36,504 bases of DNA, taken from positions 1 through 36,504 of the forward strand of contig NZ_BCRE01000060.1 of assembly GCF_001552435.1 (NCBI RefSeq), written 5' to 3'. Of this stretch, positions 15,489-24,819 are shown piece after piece. Position 1 is the stretch's first letter, and every line of letters starts with the position of its first letter. The translations under genes were made by a program, and so were the position numbers. The notes under the pieces are model-generated. The model had not been told where the DNA came from, made no database searches, and worked only from the letters and a program-made list of their open reading frames with translations. The stretch is from Kribbia dieselivorans NBRC 106261 (GTDB lineage Bacteria > Actinomycetota > Actinomycetes > Actinomycetales > Dermatophilaceae).

Positions 15489-15533
15489 ATGCACCTCGGC
15501 ATTGCCTCGATGAGGCTGCGTCCCGGCCACTGA
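15489..15533 (+). CDS. Candidate 14-residue leader peptide upstream of ABC-F gene
   Basis: ATG to TGA encodes MHLGIASMRLRPGH. It lies 99 nt before the ABC-F start and is followed at once by inverted repeats. Short upstream ORFs ending in Arg/Pro-rich residues are a known feature of ribosome-protection and drug-resistance genes controlled by attenuation. Whether it is translated is inference; nothing but position, the -10 hexamer and the downstream hairpins supports it. Confidence 0.45.
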   Translation: MHLGIASMRLRPGH

Positions 15534-15621
15534 CGGCGGCGGGACAGCACTGATCTCTCGTTCGCCGTCCTGGCACCACGCCGGGCGGCCTGCTCACGTT
15601 GCCCGGCTCCACGACGAGCCG
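15532..15621 (+). promoter_or_regulatory. Candidate attenuator with mutually exclusive hairpins
   Basis: Three stems can form. GACGGCG (15532-15538) pairs with CGCCGTC (15563-15569). GCCGGGC (15580-15586) pairs with GCCCGGC (15601-15607). CGGCTC (15604-15609) pairs with GAGCCG (15616-15621). The last two share 15604-15607 and cannot coexist. The third ends at the GAGAGA ribosome site (15621-15626) of the ABC-F gene (ATG 15632), so it could hide it. Ribosome stalling in the leader ORF would disturb the first stem. The mechanism is a hypothesis. Confidence 0.5.
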
Positions 15622-15631
15622 AGAGAACGAC

Positions 15632-17307
<1,676 letters not shown>

Positions 17308-17311
<4 letters not shown>

Positions 17312-17733
17312 ACCTTGATGACGGTGAGGGTGCCGAGCTCCGCGAGGGGGTCGAAGTCGTCGTCCTGGGTGACGAGCGGCAGGTCGTTCGCCACCGCGAT
17401 GGCGGCGATCCACAGGTCGTTGACGTTGAGGCGCCGCCCAGCCTCGTGCAGGAGCACCCGCATCTCGGCCCACACCTGTGCCGCCCGTACGTCGACGGGT
17501 AGCACCTCTGCGTCCATGGCCACCGCCAGCGTGTCCAGTCGGCGCGAACGAGACACACTGCTCGGCGCGGCCAGAACTCCGGCCTGAAGTTCGGCGATGG
17601 TGATCACGCAGACGAGCGATTCCTCCGGAAGCCGTGCGCGGTCGAGCGTGCGACCGAGTTCGCCGGAGATCCACACGCTGGTGTCGACGAGGGCTCGTCG
17701 CGCTGTTGGATCAATCGAGGGGATCGAGGTCAT
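17308..17733 (-). CDS. vapC: PIN-domain toxin of Phd/VapC module
   Basis: A 141-residue PIN nuclease. Putative metal ligands are D17 (ALVDTSVWI), E48 (TIAELQAG), D106 (NVNDLWIAA) and the Asp run at 124-126 (TQDDDFD). The [20 protein letters not shown] stretch is typical of VapC. Expected activity is RNA cleavage when free. The ATG at 17733 lies 23 nt inside the upstream antitoxin gene; an internal GTG at the ALVDTSVW motif is less likely because it would remove strand 1. Its TAA (17308-17310) overlaps the TAG of the convergent ABC-F gene, leaving no room for a terminator. Confidence 0.93.
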
Positions 17734-17971
17734 CCGTCGTGCCCTCGCTGATCCACGCCATGTCAGCCGCGAGGGTGGGGTCGGGGCGCTGCCGATCCAG
17801 CAGGGCCAGAAGGTCTGCCTTGGGGACCGCGGGTCGGCGCTGGCTCGCCACGCGGCGCAACTCAGCCACCGGGCGGCCGTGCACGGTCACGGTGTAGATC
17901 TCGCCGCGACTCACCCCTTCGAGAACCTTCGCGGTGTGGTTCCGCAGGTCTCGTGACGCAATCGTGGGCAT
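17711..17971 (-). CDS. Phd/YefM-family antitoxin
   Basis: An 86-residue antitoxin. MPTIASRDLRNHTAKVLEGV and the strand pair EIYTVTVHGRPVAELRRV define the Phd/YefM DNA-binding fold. The C-terminal tail ([18 protein letters not shown]) should wrap the toxin. The start ATG 17971 has a -10 element 7 nt upstream; a longer start at 18007 would read through the operator. The gene overlaps its toxin by 23 nt. Confidence 0.92.
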   Translation of the reverse strand: MPTIASRDLRNHTAKVLEGVSRGEIYTVTVHGRPVAELRRVASQRRPAVPKADLLALLDRQRPDPTLAADMAWISEGTTDDLDPLD

Positions 17972-17997
17972 GTGCACAACTGTAGCACCTTGCGCAC
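17972..17997 (-). promoter_or_regulatory. Operator and -10 of the Phd/VapC operon
   Basis: An imperfect inverted repeat, GTGCACAA (17972-17979) and TTGCGCAC (17990-17997), has 8-bp arms with one mismatch and a 10-bp spacer. The minus-strand -10 TACAGT (17979-17984) lies within it, 7 nt before the antitoxin ATG. Phd-type autorepression through this site is expected from the family. Confidence 0.6.
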
Positions 17998-18120
17998 ATG
18001 TGAACACGGGCTGAGGGCCGGGAGGTCGGTTGAGTCCCGATGCCTATGGCGCGCGGGGCTGGTGTGGCGGATGATACGAAGGATCACCCCAATGTGCGGG
18101 TCGCAGCGAGGAGGTCACCG

Positions 18121-18657
18121 ATGACTGATCGAGACGATCACCCGATCGAGGTCGCCCCGATGCAACGCGCCGGTGAACTGGCCGGCTTTGCGCTGCTGGG
18201 TCGCTGGCCCGGCGACACCTTGGAATGGGCGCAGGTGCTGCTGCTTGCCGTGCGCTTCGCCGCCGTGCCCGGCATGTTGCCCCGCGGGAGCACCGTGTTC
18301 CGCGTCAGCGACGACCTGCCCGACCGCCCGTTGCCCGGCACCGTGGGGCTGGTGCTGTCCATCGGACCGGTGCTCGGCGGCGAACCGCTCGAGCCGGGGC
18401 GCTTCGCCGAGCACACCCCACCCGGTCTGGCCGTGCTGCACCCGCCGCGCAGCACCGTGGCCTCGGTCCCGGAGTACGACAACGCCTCGGGCTGCCTGCT
18501 GCTGCCGGGCCTGCCCGATCTGGGCCTCGACCATCGCGCGGCATGGGTCGAGGCCGACGCGCATGGGCATGTGACCCGCCTGGCCAGCAAGGCGAGCGTC
18601 GATCCCGAGGCCGACGTCGACACCGCGACCTTGGCGCTGCTGCTCGCCGCCGCTTGA
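18121..18657 (+). CDS. Hypothetical protein, 178 residues
   Basis: I do not recognise a family. The protein is soluble-looking, with an amphipathic N-terminal helical part (AGELAGFALLGRWPGDTLEW, AQVLLLAVRFAAV) and a Pro/Gly-rich beta-like middle (GTVGLVLSIGPVLGGEPLEP). The C-terminal segment (HVTRLASKASVDPEADVDTA) ends in LALLLAAA. No Cys pairs, nucleotide-binding motifs or signal peptide are visible. The ATG at 18121 has a strong GAGGAGG ribosome site 8 nt upstream. It precedes the phosphotransferase/ACAD operon by 106 bp but is separated from it by a TetR-type palindrome. Confidence 0.75.
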   Translation: MTDRDDHPIEVAPMQRAGELAGFALLGRWPGDTLEWAQVLLLAVRFAAVPGMLPRGSTVFRVSDDLPDRPLPGTVGLVLSIGPVLGGEPLEPGRFAEHTPPGLAVLHPPRSTVASVPEYDNASGCLLLPGLPDLGLDHRAAWVEADAHGHVTRLASKASVDPEADVDTATLALLLAAA

Positions 18658-18685
18658 GGTGCAGTTCGGGGCCAGGACTAGCGCA

Positions 18686-18703
18686 ACCGATCGATCGTTC
18701 GGT
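18686..18703. promoter_or_regulatory. TetR-type palindromic operator upstream of the kinase/ACAD operon
   Basis: ACCGATCGATCGTTCGGT is an 18-bp near-perfect inverted repeat (ACCGA...TCGGT, 8 of 9 base pairs symmetric) 60 bp before the phosphotransferase ATG. ACCGA...TCGGT sites are typical for TetR-family regulators of lipid genes in actinobacteria. No TetR gene is in this window. Confidence 0.55.
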
Positions 18704-18763
18704 AACGTGTCCTCAGATCACCGCGGCCCACGCTCGAGCCGCCCGACCCGAAGGACGCCAACG

Positions 18764-19780
18764 ATGGAGCCCGACGAGCTTGTCCGCACCGACCGCCTCG
18801 GCCCCGCACTGGCCGAGATCACCGGCGACGACGCCTGGCGCGACGTCCATGCTGAACTGATCAGCGGCGGCAAGTCCAACCTGACGTTCTTCCTGCGCTC
18901 CGACGCCGGCGAGCTCGTCCTGCGCCGCCCGCCCACCGGCGAACTCCTCCCCAGCGCACACGACATGATGCGCGAGGCCCGCGTGCAGCAGGCGCTCGCC
19001 GACACACCGGTGCCGACCGCCCCGATCATCCTGGCCGACTCCGGCGACCTGATCGGCGTGCAGGCCTACGTCATGGCCAAGGTCCCCGGGCACATCATCC
19101 GCGGCGAACTGCCCGCCGACTACGCCACCACCGACGCCGAACGCGTCGCGATGAGCGAGGTCTTCGTCGACACGATGGCCGCCATCCATGCCGTCGACAC
19201 CGACGCCGTGGGGTTGAGCGACTACGGCCGCCCGGCCGGGTTCATGGAACGCCAGATCCGCCGCTGGGGCGGCCAGTGGGAGAAGTCGAAGTCCCACGAC
19301 GTCGCCGAGATCGACGAGCTCGGCCGCCGGCTGGCCGCCGCGATCCCGCCGCAACGACGCTCCGGCATCGTGCACGGCGACTTCAAGATCGACAACGTCG
19401 TCTATGACGAGACCAACCCCGGCCGGATCGCCGCGGTGCTCGACTGGGAGCTGTCGACGCTCGGCGACCCGATGGTCGACGTCGGCATGCTGCAGCTGTA
19501 CTGGCGCAACGCCGTCGACGGACCACTGCCGCTCGTGCCGGGGGTGACCCACCTGCCCGGTTTCCCCGACAGCGACACGCTCATCAAGCGTTATGCCGCT
19601 GCCTCGGGCGCGGACCTCTCCGACCTCGGCTTCTACCGCGCGTTCGCCCACTTCAAGTTCGCCATCATCGCCCAGGGTGTCTCGGCGCGCTTCAAGGCCG
19701 GCGTCATGGGCGACCAGCACCTCGACAACCTCGACGACGACATCAAGGCCCTCGCCGCCGACGGCCTGAACTACATCTGA
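18764..19780 (+). CDS. ACAD11-type aminoglycoside-phosphotransferase-like kinase
   Basis: A 338-residue APH-fold kinase. It has the N-terminal lobe ISGGKSNLTFFL and VLRRPP, the catalytic loop HGDFKIDNVV (near 204-213) and the metal-binding LDWELSTLGDP (near 226-236). In animals the same kinase is fused to an acyl-CoA dehydrogenase (ACAD10/11); in Pseudomonas the separate pair LvaA/LvaC converts 4-hydroxyacyl-CoA through a 4-phospho intermediate. The next gene here, 26 bp downstream, is the matching dehydrogenase, so a role in 4-hydroxy fatty acid catabolism is likely and antibiotic resistance is not. Start ATG 18764 follows AAGGA by about 8 nt. Confidence 0.9.
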   Translation: MEPDELVRTDRLGPALAEITGDDAWRDVHAELISGGKSNLTFFLRSDAGELVLRRPPTGELLPSAHDMMREARVQQALADTPVPTAPIILADSGDLIGVQAYVMAKVPGHIIRGELPADYATTDAERVAMSEVFVDTMAAIHAVDTDAVGLSDYGRPAGFMERQIRRWGGQWEKSKSHDVAEIDELGRRLAAAIPPQRRSGIVHGDFKIDNVVYDETNPGRIAAVLDWELSTLGDPMVDVGMLQLYWRNAVDGPLPLVPGVTHLPGFPDSDTLIKRYAAASGADLSDLGFYRAFAHFKFAIIAQGVSARFKAGVMGDQHLDNLDDDIKALAADGLNYI

Positions 19781-19806
19781 CCCAACCCCACCCAGGAGAG
19801 ACAGCA

Positions 19807-21009
19807 ATGGATTTCGAACAGTCGGCCAAGGCCACCGAATACTCCGAGAACATGTGGGACTTCATGCGTTCCCACATCTTCCCGGCCGAAGCGCCGTACG
19901 CCGCGGCGCTCAAGGAGGACCCGCACACCGTCCCGCCGATCATGGAGGACCTCAAGGCCGAGGCCCGCCGGCGCGGCCTGTGGAACCTCTTCCTGCCCAA
20001 GCTCTCCGGCCTGAGCAACCTCGAGTACGCGGCCATCGCCGAGATCTCCGGCTGGTCGCCGGTCATCGCGCCCGAGGCGATCAACTGCCAGGCCCCCGAC
20101 ACCGGCAACATGGAGACCCTCGAACTCTTCGCCACTCCGGAGCAGCGTGAACGCTGGCTCGACCCGCTGCTCGACGGCACGATTCGCTCGGCCTTCGTCA
20201 TGACCGAACCCGACGTCGCCAGCTCGGACGCCACGAACATCACCACGTCGATCACCCGCGACGGCGACGAATACGTCATCAACGGCCGCAAGTGGTTCAT
20301 CTCGGGTGCCGCCGACGAGCGGTGCAAGGTCTTCATCGTCATGGGCAAGACCGACACCAGCGCCGAGGTGCACCGCCAGCAGTCGATGGTGCTCGTGCCG
20401 CGCGACACGCCGGGCATCACCGTCGTGCGCGACCTGACCCTGTTCGGGTACACCGACCAGCACGGTCACTGCGAGGTGGTCTTCCGCGACGTGCGCGTGC
20501 CGGTGACGAACATCCTCAGCGAGGAGGGCGACGGCTTCAACATCGCCCAGGCGCGCCTGGGGCCGGGCCGTATCCACCACGCGATGCGTGCGATCGGGAT
20601 GGCGGAACGTGCGCACGCCCTCATGGTCGACCGGGCCAAGTCCCGGGTCGCGTTCGGCAAGCACCTCTCCGAGCAGGCCAACGTCCAGGACCTCATCGCC
20701 CAGTCGCGCATCGAGATCGACCAGGCCCGGTTGCTCGTGCAGGAGGCCGCCTGGCTCATCGACAAGGTCGGCGCCAAGGGCGCGAAGACGAACATCTCGG
20801 CGATCAAGATCGCGGCGCCGGCCGCGGCGCTGAACACGATCGACCGCGCGATCGAGATCTTCGGCGGCGCGGGCATCTCGCAGGACACCCCGCTGGCGTA
20901 CTTCTACGCCTGGGCTCGTGCGCTGCGGATCGTCGATGGGCCGGACGCGGTGCACCGTCGCACCATCGCGAAGCTCGAGTTGAAGAAGGAGCGGCCGTTC
21001 GTCGGCTGA
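19807..21009 (+). CDS. Acyl-CoA dehydrogenase, ACAD10/11 type
   Basis: A 400-residue FAD enzyme. It has the N-terminal helical domain (FMRSHIFPAEAPYAAALKED), the middle beta domain with FVMTEPDVASSDATNI and NGRKWFISGA, and a C-terminal helical domain with FGKHLSEQANVQDLIAQSRI. The flavin-contact segment EIFGGAGISQDTPLAYFYAW precedes the closing RALRIVDGPDAVHRRTIAKL. These features match the ACAD11/LvaC group. It probably removes phosphate from, or rearranges, the 4-phosphoacyl-CoA made by the preceding kinase to give a beta-oxidation intermediate. GGAGAG lies 7 nt before the ATG. A family A palindrome follows the stop. Confidence 0.93.
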   Translation: MDFEQSAKATEYSENMWDFMRSHIFPAEAPYAAALKEDPHTVPPIMEDLKAEARRRGLWNLFLPKLSGLSNLEYAAIAEISGWSPVIAPEAINCQAPDTGNMETLELFATPEQRERWLDPLLDGTIRSAFVMTEPDVASSDATNITTSITRDGDEYVINGRKWFISGAADERCKVFIVMGKTDTSAEVHRQQSMVLVPRDTPGITVVRDLTLFGYTDQHGHCEVVFRDVRVPVTNILSEEGDGFNIAQARLGPGRIHHAMRAIGMAERAHALMVDRAKSRVAFGKHLSEQANVQDLIAQSRIEIDQARLLVQEAAWLIDKVGAKGAKTNISAIKIAAPAAALNTIDRAIEIFGGAGISQDTPLAYFYAWARALRIVDGPDAVHRRTIAKLELKKERPFVG

Positions 21010-21027
21010 CCCCACGCCGCCCCCACG

Positions 21028-21077
21028 CGGTTCGAGGTATTAGCGACCGTTGCAGCGGTCGCTAATACCTCGAACCG
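21028..21077. repeat. Family A palindrome; likely bidirectional terminator
   Basis: Perfect 22-bp arms (21028-21049 and 21056-21077) with loop TTGCAG. The outer CGGTTCGAGGTATTA is conserved; the inner GCGACCG is specific to this copy and paired. It lies between convergent stops at 21009 and 21092. Confidence 0.9.
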
Positions 21078-21091
21078 GGGGAGGTACTGGA

Positions 21092-21709
21092 TCAGACGGC
21101 GGCGACGACCTCGTCGTACGGCAGACGTGGCAGGCGGTCGAACCACGCGTTCTCGGCGGGGCGGCCGATGTTGACCACAACGAGCGCCTGGTGGCGACCG
21201 TCGGGGAAGAACTCCTTCGAGACGGCGTCGGCGTCGAACCCGGTCATCGGGCCGGCCGCCAGCCCGGCGGCGCGAATGCCGACGATGGCGTAACCGATCT
21301 GCAGACCCGAGTTGAGGAGCGCCGTGTCGCGGCGGGCGTCCTCGTTGCCGGCGAACAGGTCACGCGCCCCCTCGAAGTGCGGGAACGTGCGCGGCAGCTC
21401 GTCGTGGAAGTCGACGTCGGCCGCGAGGATCGCCACGACCGGGGCGGTGGCGGTCTTGGCTCGGTTGCCCTCGGACATCAGCGGCAGCAGGCGCTCGCGG
21501 GCCTCGTCGCTGCGCACGAGCACCACGCGCAGCGGCTGAATGTTCATCGACGTGGGCCCGAACTTCACGAGTTCGTAGATGGCCTCGAGCTGCTCGTCGG
21601 TGACGGGCTCGTCGGTGAAGGCGTTGGCGGTACGGGCCTCGCGGAAGAGGAGATCCTGGGCCTCGGAATCGAGGGCGAGGGCGTCGGTCACGGTTGCGGT
21701 ATCAGTCAC
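21092..21709 (-). CDS. Nitroreductase-family FMN enzyme, RutE/HadB-like
   Basis: A 205-residue nitroreductase fold. The N-terminal FREARTANAFTDEPVTDEQL and ELVKFGPTSMNIQPLRVVLV are close to the RutE/HadB group, whose E. coli member reduces malonic semialdehyde to 3-hydroxypropionate. The FMN-contact region near GIRAAGLAAGPMTGFDADAV is also typical. Actual substrate is uncertain: many members reduce quinones or nitro compounds. I choose GTG 21709 (MTDTATVTDALALD); a TTG at 21721 adds four residues and cannot be excluded. It is divergent from a small AraC gene. Confidence 0.88.
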   Translation of the reverse strand: MTDTATVTDALALDSEAQDLLFREARTANAFTDEPVTDEQLEAIYELVKFGPTSMNIQPLRVVLVRSDEARERLLPLMSEGNRAKTATAPVVAILAADVDFHDELPRTFPHFEGARDLFAGNEDARRDTALLNSGLQIGYAIVGIRAAGLAAGPMTGFDADAVSKEFFPDGRHQALVVVNIGRPAENAWFDRLPRLPYDEVVAAV

Positions 21710-21816
21710 GGGATCGTTCAACGCTCAACCAACCCGACCCATTCCATCGGTTCGCCATCCGAGAACACCGAGGTCACCGCGCTCCGTCATGGTGACGCAC
21801 GGGCGCGGGCTCGCCG

Positions 21817-21822
21817 TACGCT
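21817..21822 (+). promoter_or_regulatory. -10 hexamer TACGCT for the AraC gene
   Basis: TACGCT ends 6 nt before the GTG at 21829, the same arrangement as at the DUF2277 gene. Leaderless transcription is inferred. Confidence 0.5.
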
Positions 21823-21828
21823 GAGCGG

Positions 21829-22224
21829 GTGGACCATGCCGACCTCGTCCGACTGCGCCGCGCCCGCGACCGCATGGACCGCGACTTCGCCGAACCTCTC
21901 GACGTGCCGACCCTAGCCCGCGAGGCGCTGATGTCGACCGGCCACTTCTCCCGCTCGTTCAAGGCCGCGTTCGGCGAGACTCCGCATGCGTGGCTCATGA
22001 CGCGACGCATCGAGCGGGCCATGGCCCTGCTGCGCAACACCGACCTGTCGGTGACGGAGGTGTGCATGGCCGTCGGAGCGACGTCCCTCGGGTCATTCTC
22101 GAGCCGGTTCACCGAGTTGGTGGGCGAGCCGCCGTCGGCCTACCGGCAACGCAGTCACGCCGATCTCGTGGCCATCCCCGGCTGCTTCGCCAAGCACCTC
22201 ACCCGCCCGCGCCGGGTGCGCTGA
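21829..22224 (+). CDS. Small AraC-family regulator (DNA-binding domain only)
   Basis: A 131-residue protein made only of the AraC double helix-turn-helix domain. HTH1 is around LDVPTLAREALMSTGHFSRS, with FKAAFGETPHAWLMTRRIER after it; HTH2 is around LSVTEVCMAVGATSLGSFSS, ending in the conserved FTELVGEPPSAYR. There is no ligand-binding domain. Such short AraC proteins are often encoded next to a VOC-family gene, as here (57 bp downstream), and probably control it. It starts with GTG and has no ribosome site; the -10 element 6 nt upstream supports leaderless expression. Confidence 0.92.
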   Translation: MDHADLVRLRRARDRMDRDFAEPLDVPTLAREALMSTGHFSRSFKAAFGETPHAWLMTRRIERAMALLRNTDLSVTEVCMAVGATSLGSFSSRFTELVGEPPSAYRQRSHADLVAIPGCFAKHLTRPRRVR

Positions 22225-22267
22225 GAACCGGTCACGTTTGAAGAAGCCGGAGCACGGTGGCGGGCCC

Positions 22268-22273
22268 TAGCGT
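22268..22273 (+). promoter_or_regulatory. -10 hexamer TAGCGT for the VOC gene
   Basis: TAGCGT ends 7 nt before the ATG at 22281 and there is no ribosome site in between, so the VOC gene may have its own leaderless promoter in addition to read-through from araC. Confidence 0.5.
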
Positions 22274-22280
22274 TCCTCAC

Positions 22281-22727
22281 ATGACCACCGAGAACATCCC
22301 CTCCCTGACCCTGACCAACTGCTTCGTCTACGTCGACGATGCCCAGGCGGCGCACGACTTCTACTCCGGTGTGCTGGGCCTGACCAAGCACACCGACGTC
22401 GAGAACGAAGGCTTCCGCTGGCTGACGTTCACCACCCCGAACCAGCCCGAACTGGAGATCGTCGTCCAGCAGATCGGCATCGGCGGGCTGCCGATGACCG
22501 ACGAGGACGTCCAGGCCCAGCGGGATCTGCTCGCCAAGGGCCTGCTCTCGGCGCTGATCTTCACCGTCGACGACGTCGACGCGGTGTTCGAGCACGTCAG
22601 CGGTGCCGGTGCCGAGGTGCTGCAGGAGCCGACCGACCAGTTCTACGGCGTGCGCGACTGCGCGTTCCGCGATCCGGCCGGCAACATGTTGCGGTTCAAC
22701 CAGCCGCTCGCCGGCCAGCCCGCCTGA
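22281..22727 (+). CDS. VOC (glyoxalase/bleomycin-resistance) family protein
   Basis: A 148-residue protein with two beta-alpha-beta-beta-beta modules. The first opens LTNCFVYVDDAQAAHDFYSG; the second is ALIFTVDDVDAVFEHVSGAG and ends GVRDCAFRDPAGNMLRFNQP. Potential metal ligands are not complete by eye, so lyase, dioxygenase or binding-protein roles remain open. It pairs with the preceding AraC regulator. A duplicated 17-bp GC-rich segment (22726-22742, 22743-22759) follows the stop and leads into a family A palindrome. Confidence 0.88.
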   Translation: MTTENIPSLTLTNCFVYVDDAQAAHDFYSGVLGLTKHTDVENEGFRWLTFTTPNQPELEIVVQQIGIGGLPMTDEDVQAQRDLLAKGLLSALIFTVDDVDAVFEHVSGAGAEVLQEPTDQFYGVRDCAFRDPAGNMLRFNQPLAGQPA

Positions 22728-22758
22728 CGCCCACCCCCGCGCGACGCCCACCCCCGCA

Positions 22759-22808
22759 CGGTTCGAGGTATTGACCGTCGAGATTCCGACGGTTATTACC
22801 TCGAACCG
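22759..22808. repeat. Family A palindrome (slightly imperfect)
   Basis: Arms 22759-22780 and 22787-22808 pair over 22 bp with one G-T wobble and one T-T mismatch; the loop is AGATTC. The outer GGTTCGAGGTATT is conserved and the inner GACCGTCG differs from other copies. It lies between convergent stops at 22727 and 22847. Confidence 0.88.
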
Positions 22809-22846
22809 GGCGGAGGGTGGAGGGCGGACGCTCAGCTCAGCTCAGT

Positions 22847-24598
22847 TCAGCGCACGCGGGTGCGGAACAGTCTCGTCTCGCGAGCGCAGCTCAGCCCGGT
22901 CGGGGTCTGGGCGGTCCGCAGGTACTCCTCGACCTTGGCCCCGGCGCACCGGTTGGTGTAGGTCGCCGTGTGCCCGAACTCGTTGACCTTGAGCAGGGCG
23001 CTGTTGGGCAGCAGACGGCGGGCGGCCTGGGCTCCGGAGAACGGTGTGGCCGGGTCGTACGTGTTGCCGATGAGCAGGATCGGGGCCGAGGTCTGCGCGG
23101 TGAACGGGCCGGTCCACGCATCCTCGTCGACGGCCTTCCAGTTCGTGCCGGCGCAGACCATCGACTGCCAACCCCACACCCCGGCGTAGTCGGCGGAGTT
23201 CGCGGCGGCCGCATCGACGGCGTGCCGCCACGTGCCGGAGTTGGTCGGGTTCAGGCTGTCGGTGCACAGGGTGGCGTAGAAGGCGTCCGTGCCCTGGTTG
23301 TAGCCGGCCAGATCCTTGGAGGCACCCGGCAGCGGCACCGTCGGCACGTCGAACGGCGAGTACTGCGGCGTGCCGGAGGTGCGGGCCCGCTTGAGCAGCT
23401 CACCGGTCTGTCGGCTGACGCGGTAGGGGGCGGCATCGGCCGTGGCCGAGGCCTTCTGCTTCTTCTTGATCGCGCGGTAGACGTCCTCGACCACCCAGGC
23501 GATGGCCTCGGGCGCGCTGGCGTCGTAGCTGGCCATCGTGACGGTATTCATGAACATTTCGTAGTCCACGAGGAAGCCGAAGTTCTCATACGTGACCGTG
23601 ACCGGGCGGCGCTTGAGCTGTGCCACGGCCTCGTCGTAGTGCTTGCGCGGCACCGAGTAGCCGAGGCAGTAGGCACGACCGGCTTGGCGGCACAGGCGCA
23701 GCCCCTCCTGCACGGCCTTGTGGGTGCCCACGTCGGAGCCCAGTCGCAGCGTCACCGGCGTGGTCCGGGTGGCGGCCGTGCCGCGCCACGCCTGCGGGTC
23801 GAGCACGCCGTCGAGCGCCATCGCCCGGATCCGGTCGGGGAACATGTTCGCGTAGACCTGACCGAGGTAGGTGCCGTAACTGAAGCCGAGGTAGGTCAGC
23901 TGCTCGTCGCCGAAGACGCGGCGGAGCACGTCGAGGTCACGGGCGACCTCGGCTGTGGACATCGCCGAGGCCATCTCCTTGCCGGTCGTGCTGCAGGCCT
24001 TGGCGTAGGCGCGGGCGGAGGCGTTGTAGCTCGCACGTTGCGTCGCGGTACGCGGGAGTTTCGTCAGGCCGGCCGTGACCTTCAACTGCGCTGCCGTCGA
24101 GGTGAAGCACCGCAGCGGCGTGCTGCGCCCGACACCGCGAGGGTCGAAGCCGATGAGGTCGAACCGGTCGCGGGTGGCGTCGTCGACGAGCATCGCCAGG
24201 TCCGAGGCCATGTCGGAGCCGGGGGCGCCGGGGCCGCCGGGGTTGATGAACAGCGAACCGAGGCGCTGGGACGGCTTGCGCGCGGGCACCCGCGTCACGT
24301 GCAGGTTGATCTGCTTGCCGCCCACGACGTCGTAGTCGAGGGGGACCTTGACCGTGCCGCACTGCATGTTGGGCGGCGTCGTCGGCAGCCCCCTGCGCGG
24401 CTTCGGGCAGGTGCCCCACTTCACCGACGTGGCCACCCGGTCGGTCTTGGTCGCCTCGGAGCTGGGTGCGGAGACCGCGGTGGTGCCGGCCACCGCCGCG
24501 TCGGCGTGGGCCGTGGGTGCGCTCGCCGCCACGGCGAGCGAGGCTGTCAGCGCACCCGCGACCGCCATCGCGGACAGGCGCAGCGGGACACGAAGCAT
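22847..24598 (-). CDS. Secreted TAP-like alpha/beta hydrolase (peptidase S33 type)
   Basis: A 583-residue exported enzyme. The Sec signal peptide is MLRVPLRLSAMAVAGALTAS with an AHA-type cleavage region near 31-33. The catalytic domain begins KWGTCPKP and VKVPLDYD, has the oxyanion-side SLFINPGGPGAPGSD and the nucleophile elbow GFSYG (S240). The C-terminal TAP domain has ILLIGNTYDPATPFSGAQAA with the acid residue and VNEFGHTA with the histidine. It resembles Streptomyces tripeptidyl aminopeptidases and mycobacterial cell-wall hydrolases; peptide or ester substrates are both possible. GGGGGAA upstream of ATG 24598 is the ribosome site. CTCAG is repeated at 22831-22849 by its stop. Confidence 0.92.
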   Translation of the reverse strand: MLRVPLRLSAMAVAGALTASLAVAASAPTAHADAAVAGTTAVSAPSSEATKTDRVATSVKWGTCPKPRRGLPTTPPNMQCGTVKVPLDYDVVGGKQINLHVTRVPARKPSQRLGSLFINPGGPGAPGSDMASDLAMLVDDATRDRFDLIGFDPRGVGRSTPLRCFTSTAAQLKVTAGLTKLPRTATQRASYNASARAYAKACSTTGKEMASAMSTAEVARDLDVLRRVFGDEQLTYLGFSYGTYLGQVYANMFPDRIRAMALDGVLDPQAWRGTAATRTTPVTLRLGSDVGTHKAVQEGLRLCRQAGRAYCLGYSVPRKHYDEAVAQLKRRPVTVTYENFGFLVDYEMFMNTVTMASYDASAPEAIAWVVEDVYRAIKKKQKASATADAAPYRVSRQTGELLKRARTSGTPQYSPFDVPTVPLPGASKDLAGYNQGTDAFYATLCTDSLNPTNSGTWRHAVDAAAANSADYAGVWGWQSMVCAGTNWKAVDEDAWTGPFTAQTSAPILLIGNTYDPATPFSGAQAARRLLPNSALLKVNEFGHTATYTNRCAGAKVEEYLRTAQTPTGLSCARETRLFRTRVR

Positions 24599-24819
24599 GG
24601 TTCCCCCAGGGGTGTGGACCAGACCACGCGCACCCCTGACAGGACAGTCGTGGGCCGACCACCCGGCCGGCGAACCCGACCCTAGCGGCTGGGGTCGACG
24701 CCGGGGGATTCGCCTCCCCGCGAGCCGCCACTCTGCTCAAGATTCATCACTGCGGCACAGGTTCTGACGTGCGCACCGGTGACGCACGATGAGCAAGGTC
24801 GGCGTTCCCGGCCGATGTT

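Noticed and set aside
18764-19780. Aminoglycoside resistance phosphotransferase
   Set aside because: The fold matches, but the motif details and the directly following ACAD11-type dehydrogenase indicate acyl-CoA metabolism.
22726-22759. Two adjacent 17-bp copies of a GC-rich segment after the VOC stop
   Set aside because: Only two low-complexity copies; likely simple slippage and not informative alone.
24685-24728. GC-rich imperfect hairpin (GCGGCT/AGCCGC with inner GGGG/CCCC) upstream of the TAP-like hydrolase
   Set aside because: Short arms with a loose interior are expected by chance at this GC content; no link to a leader or riboswitch could be made.
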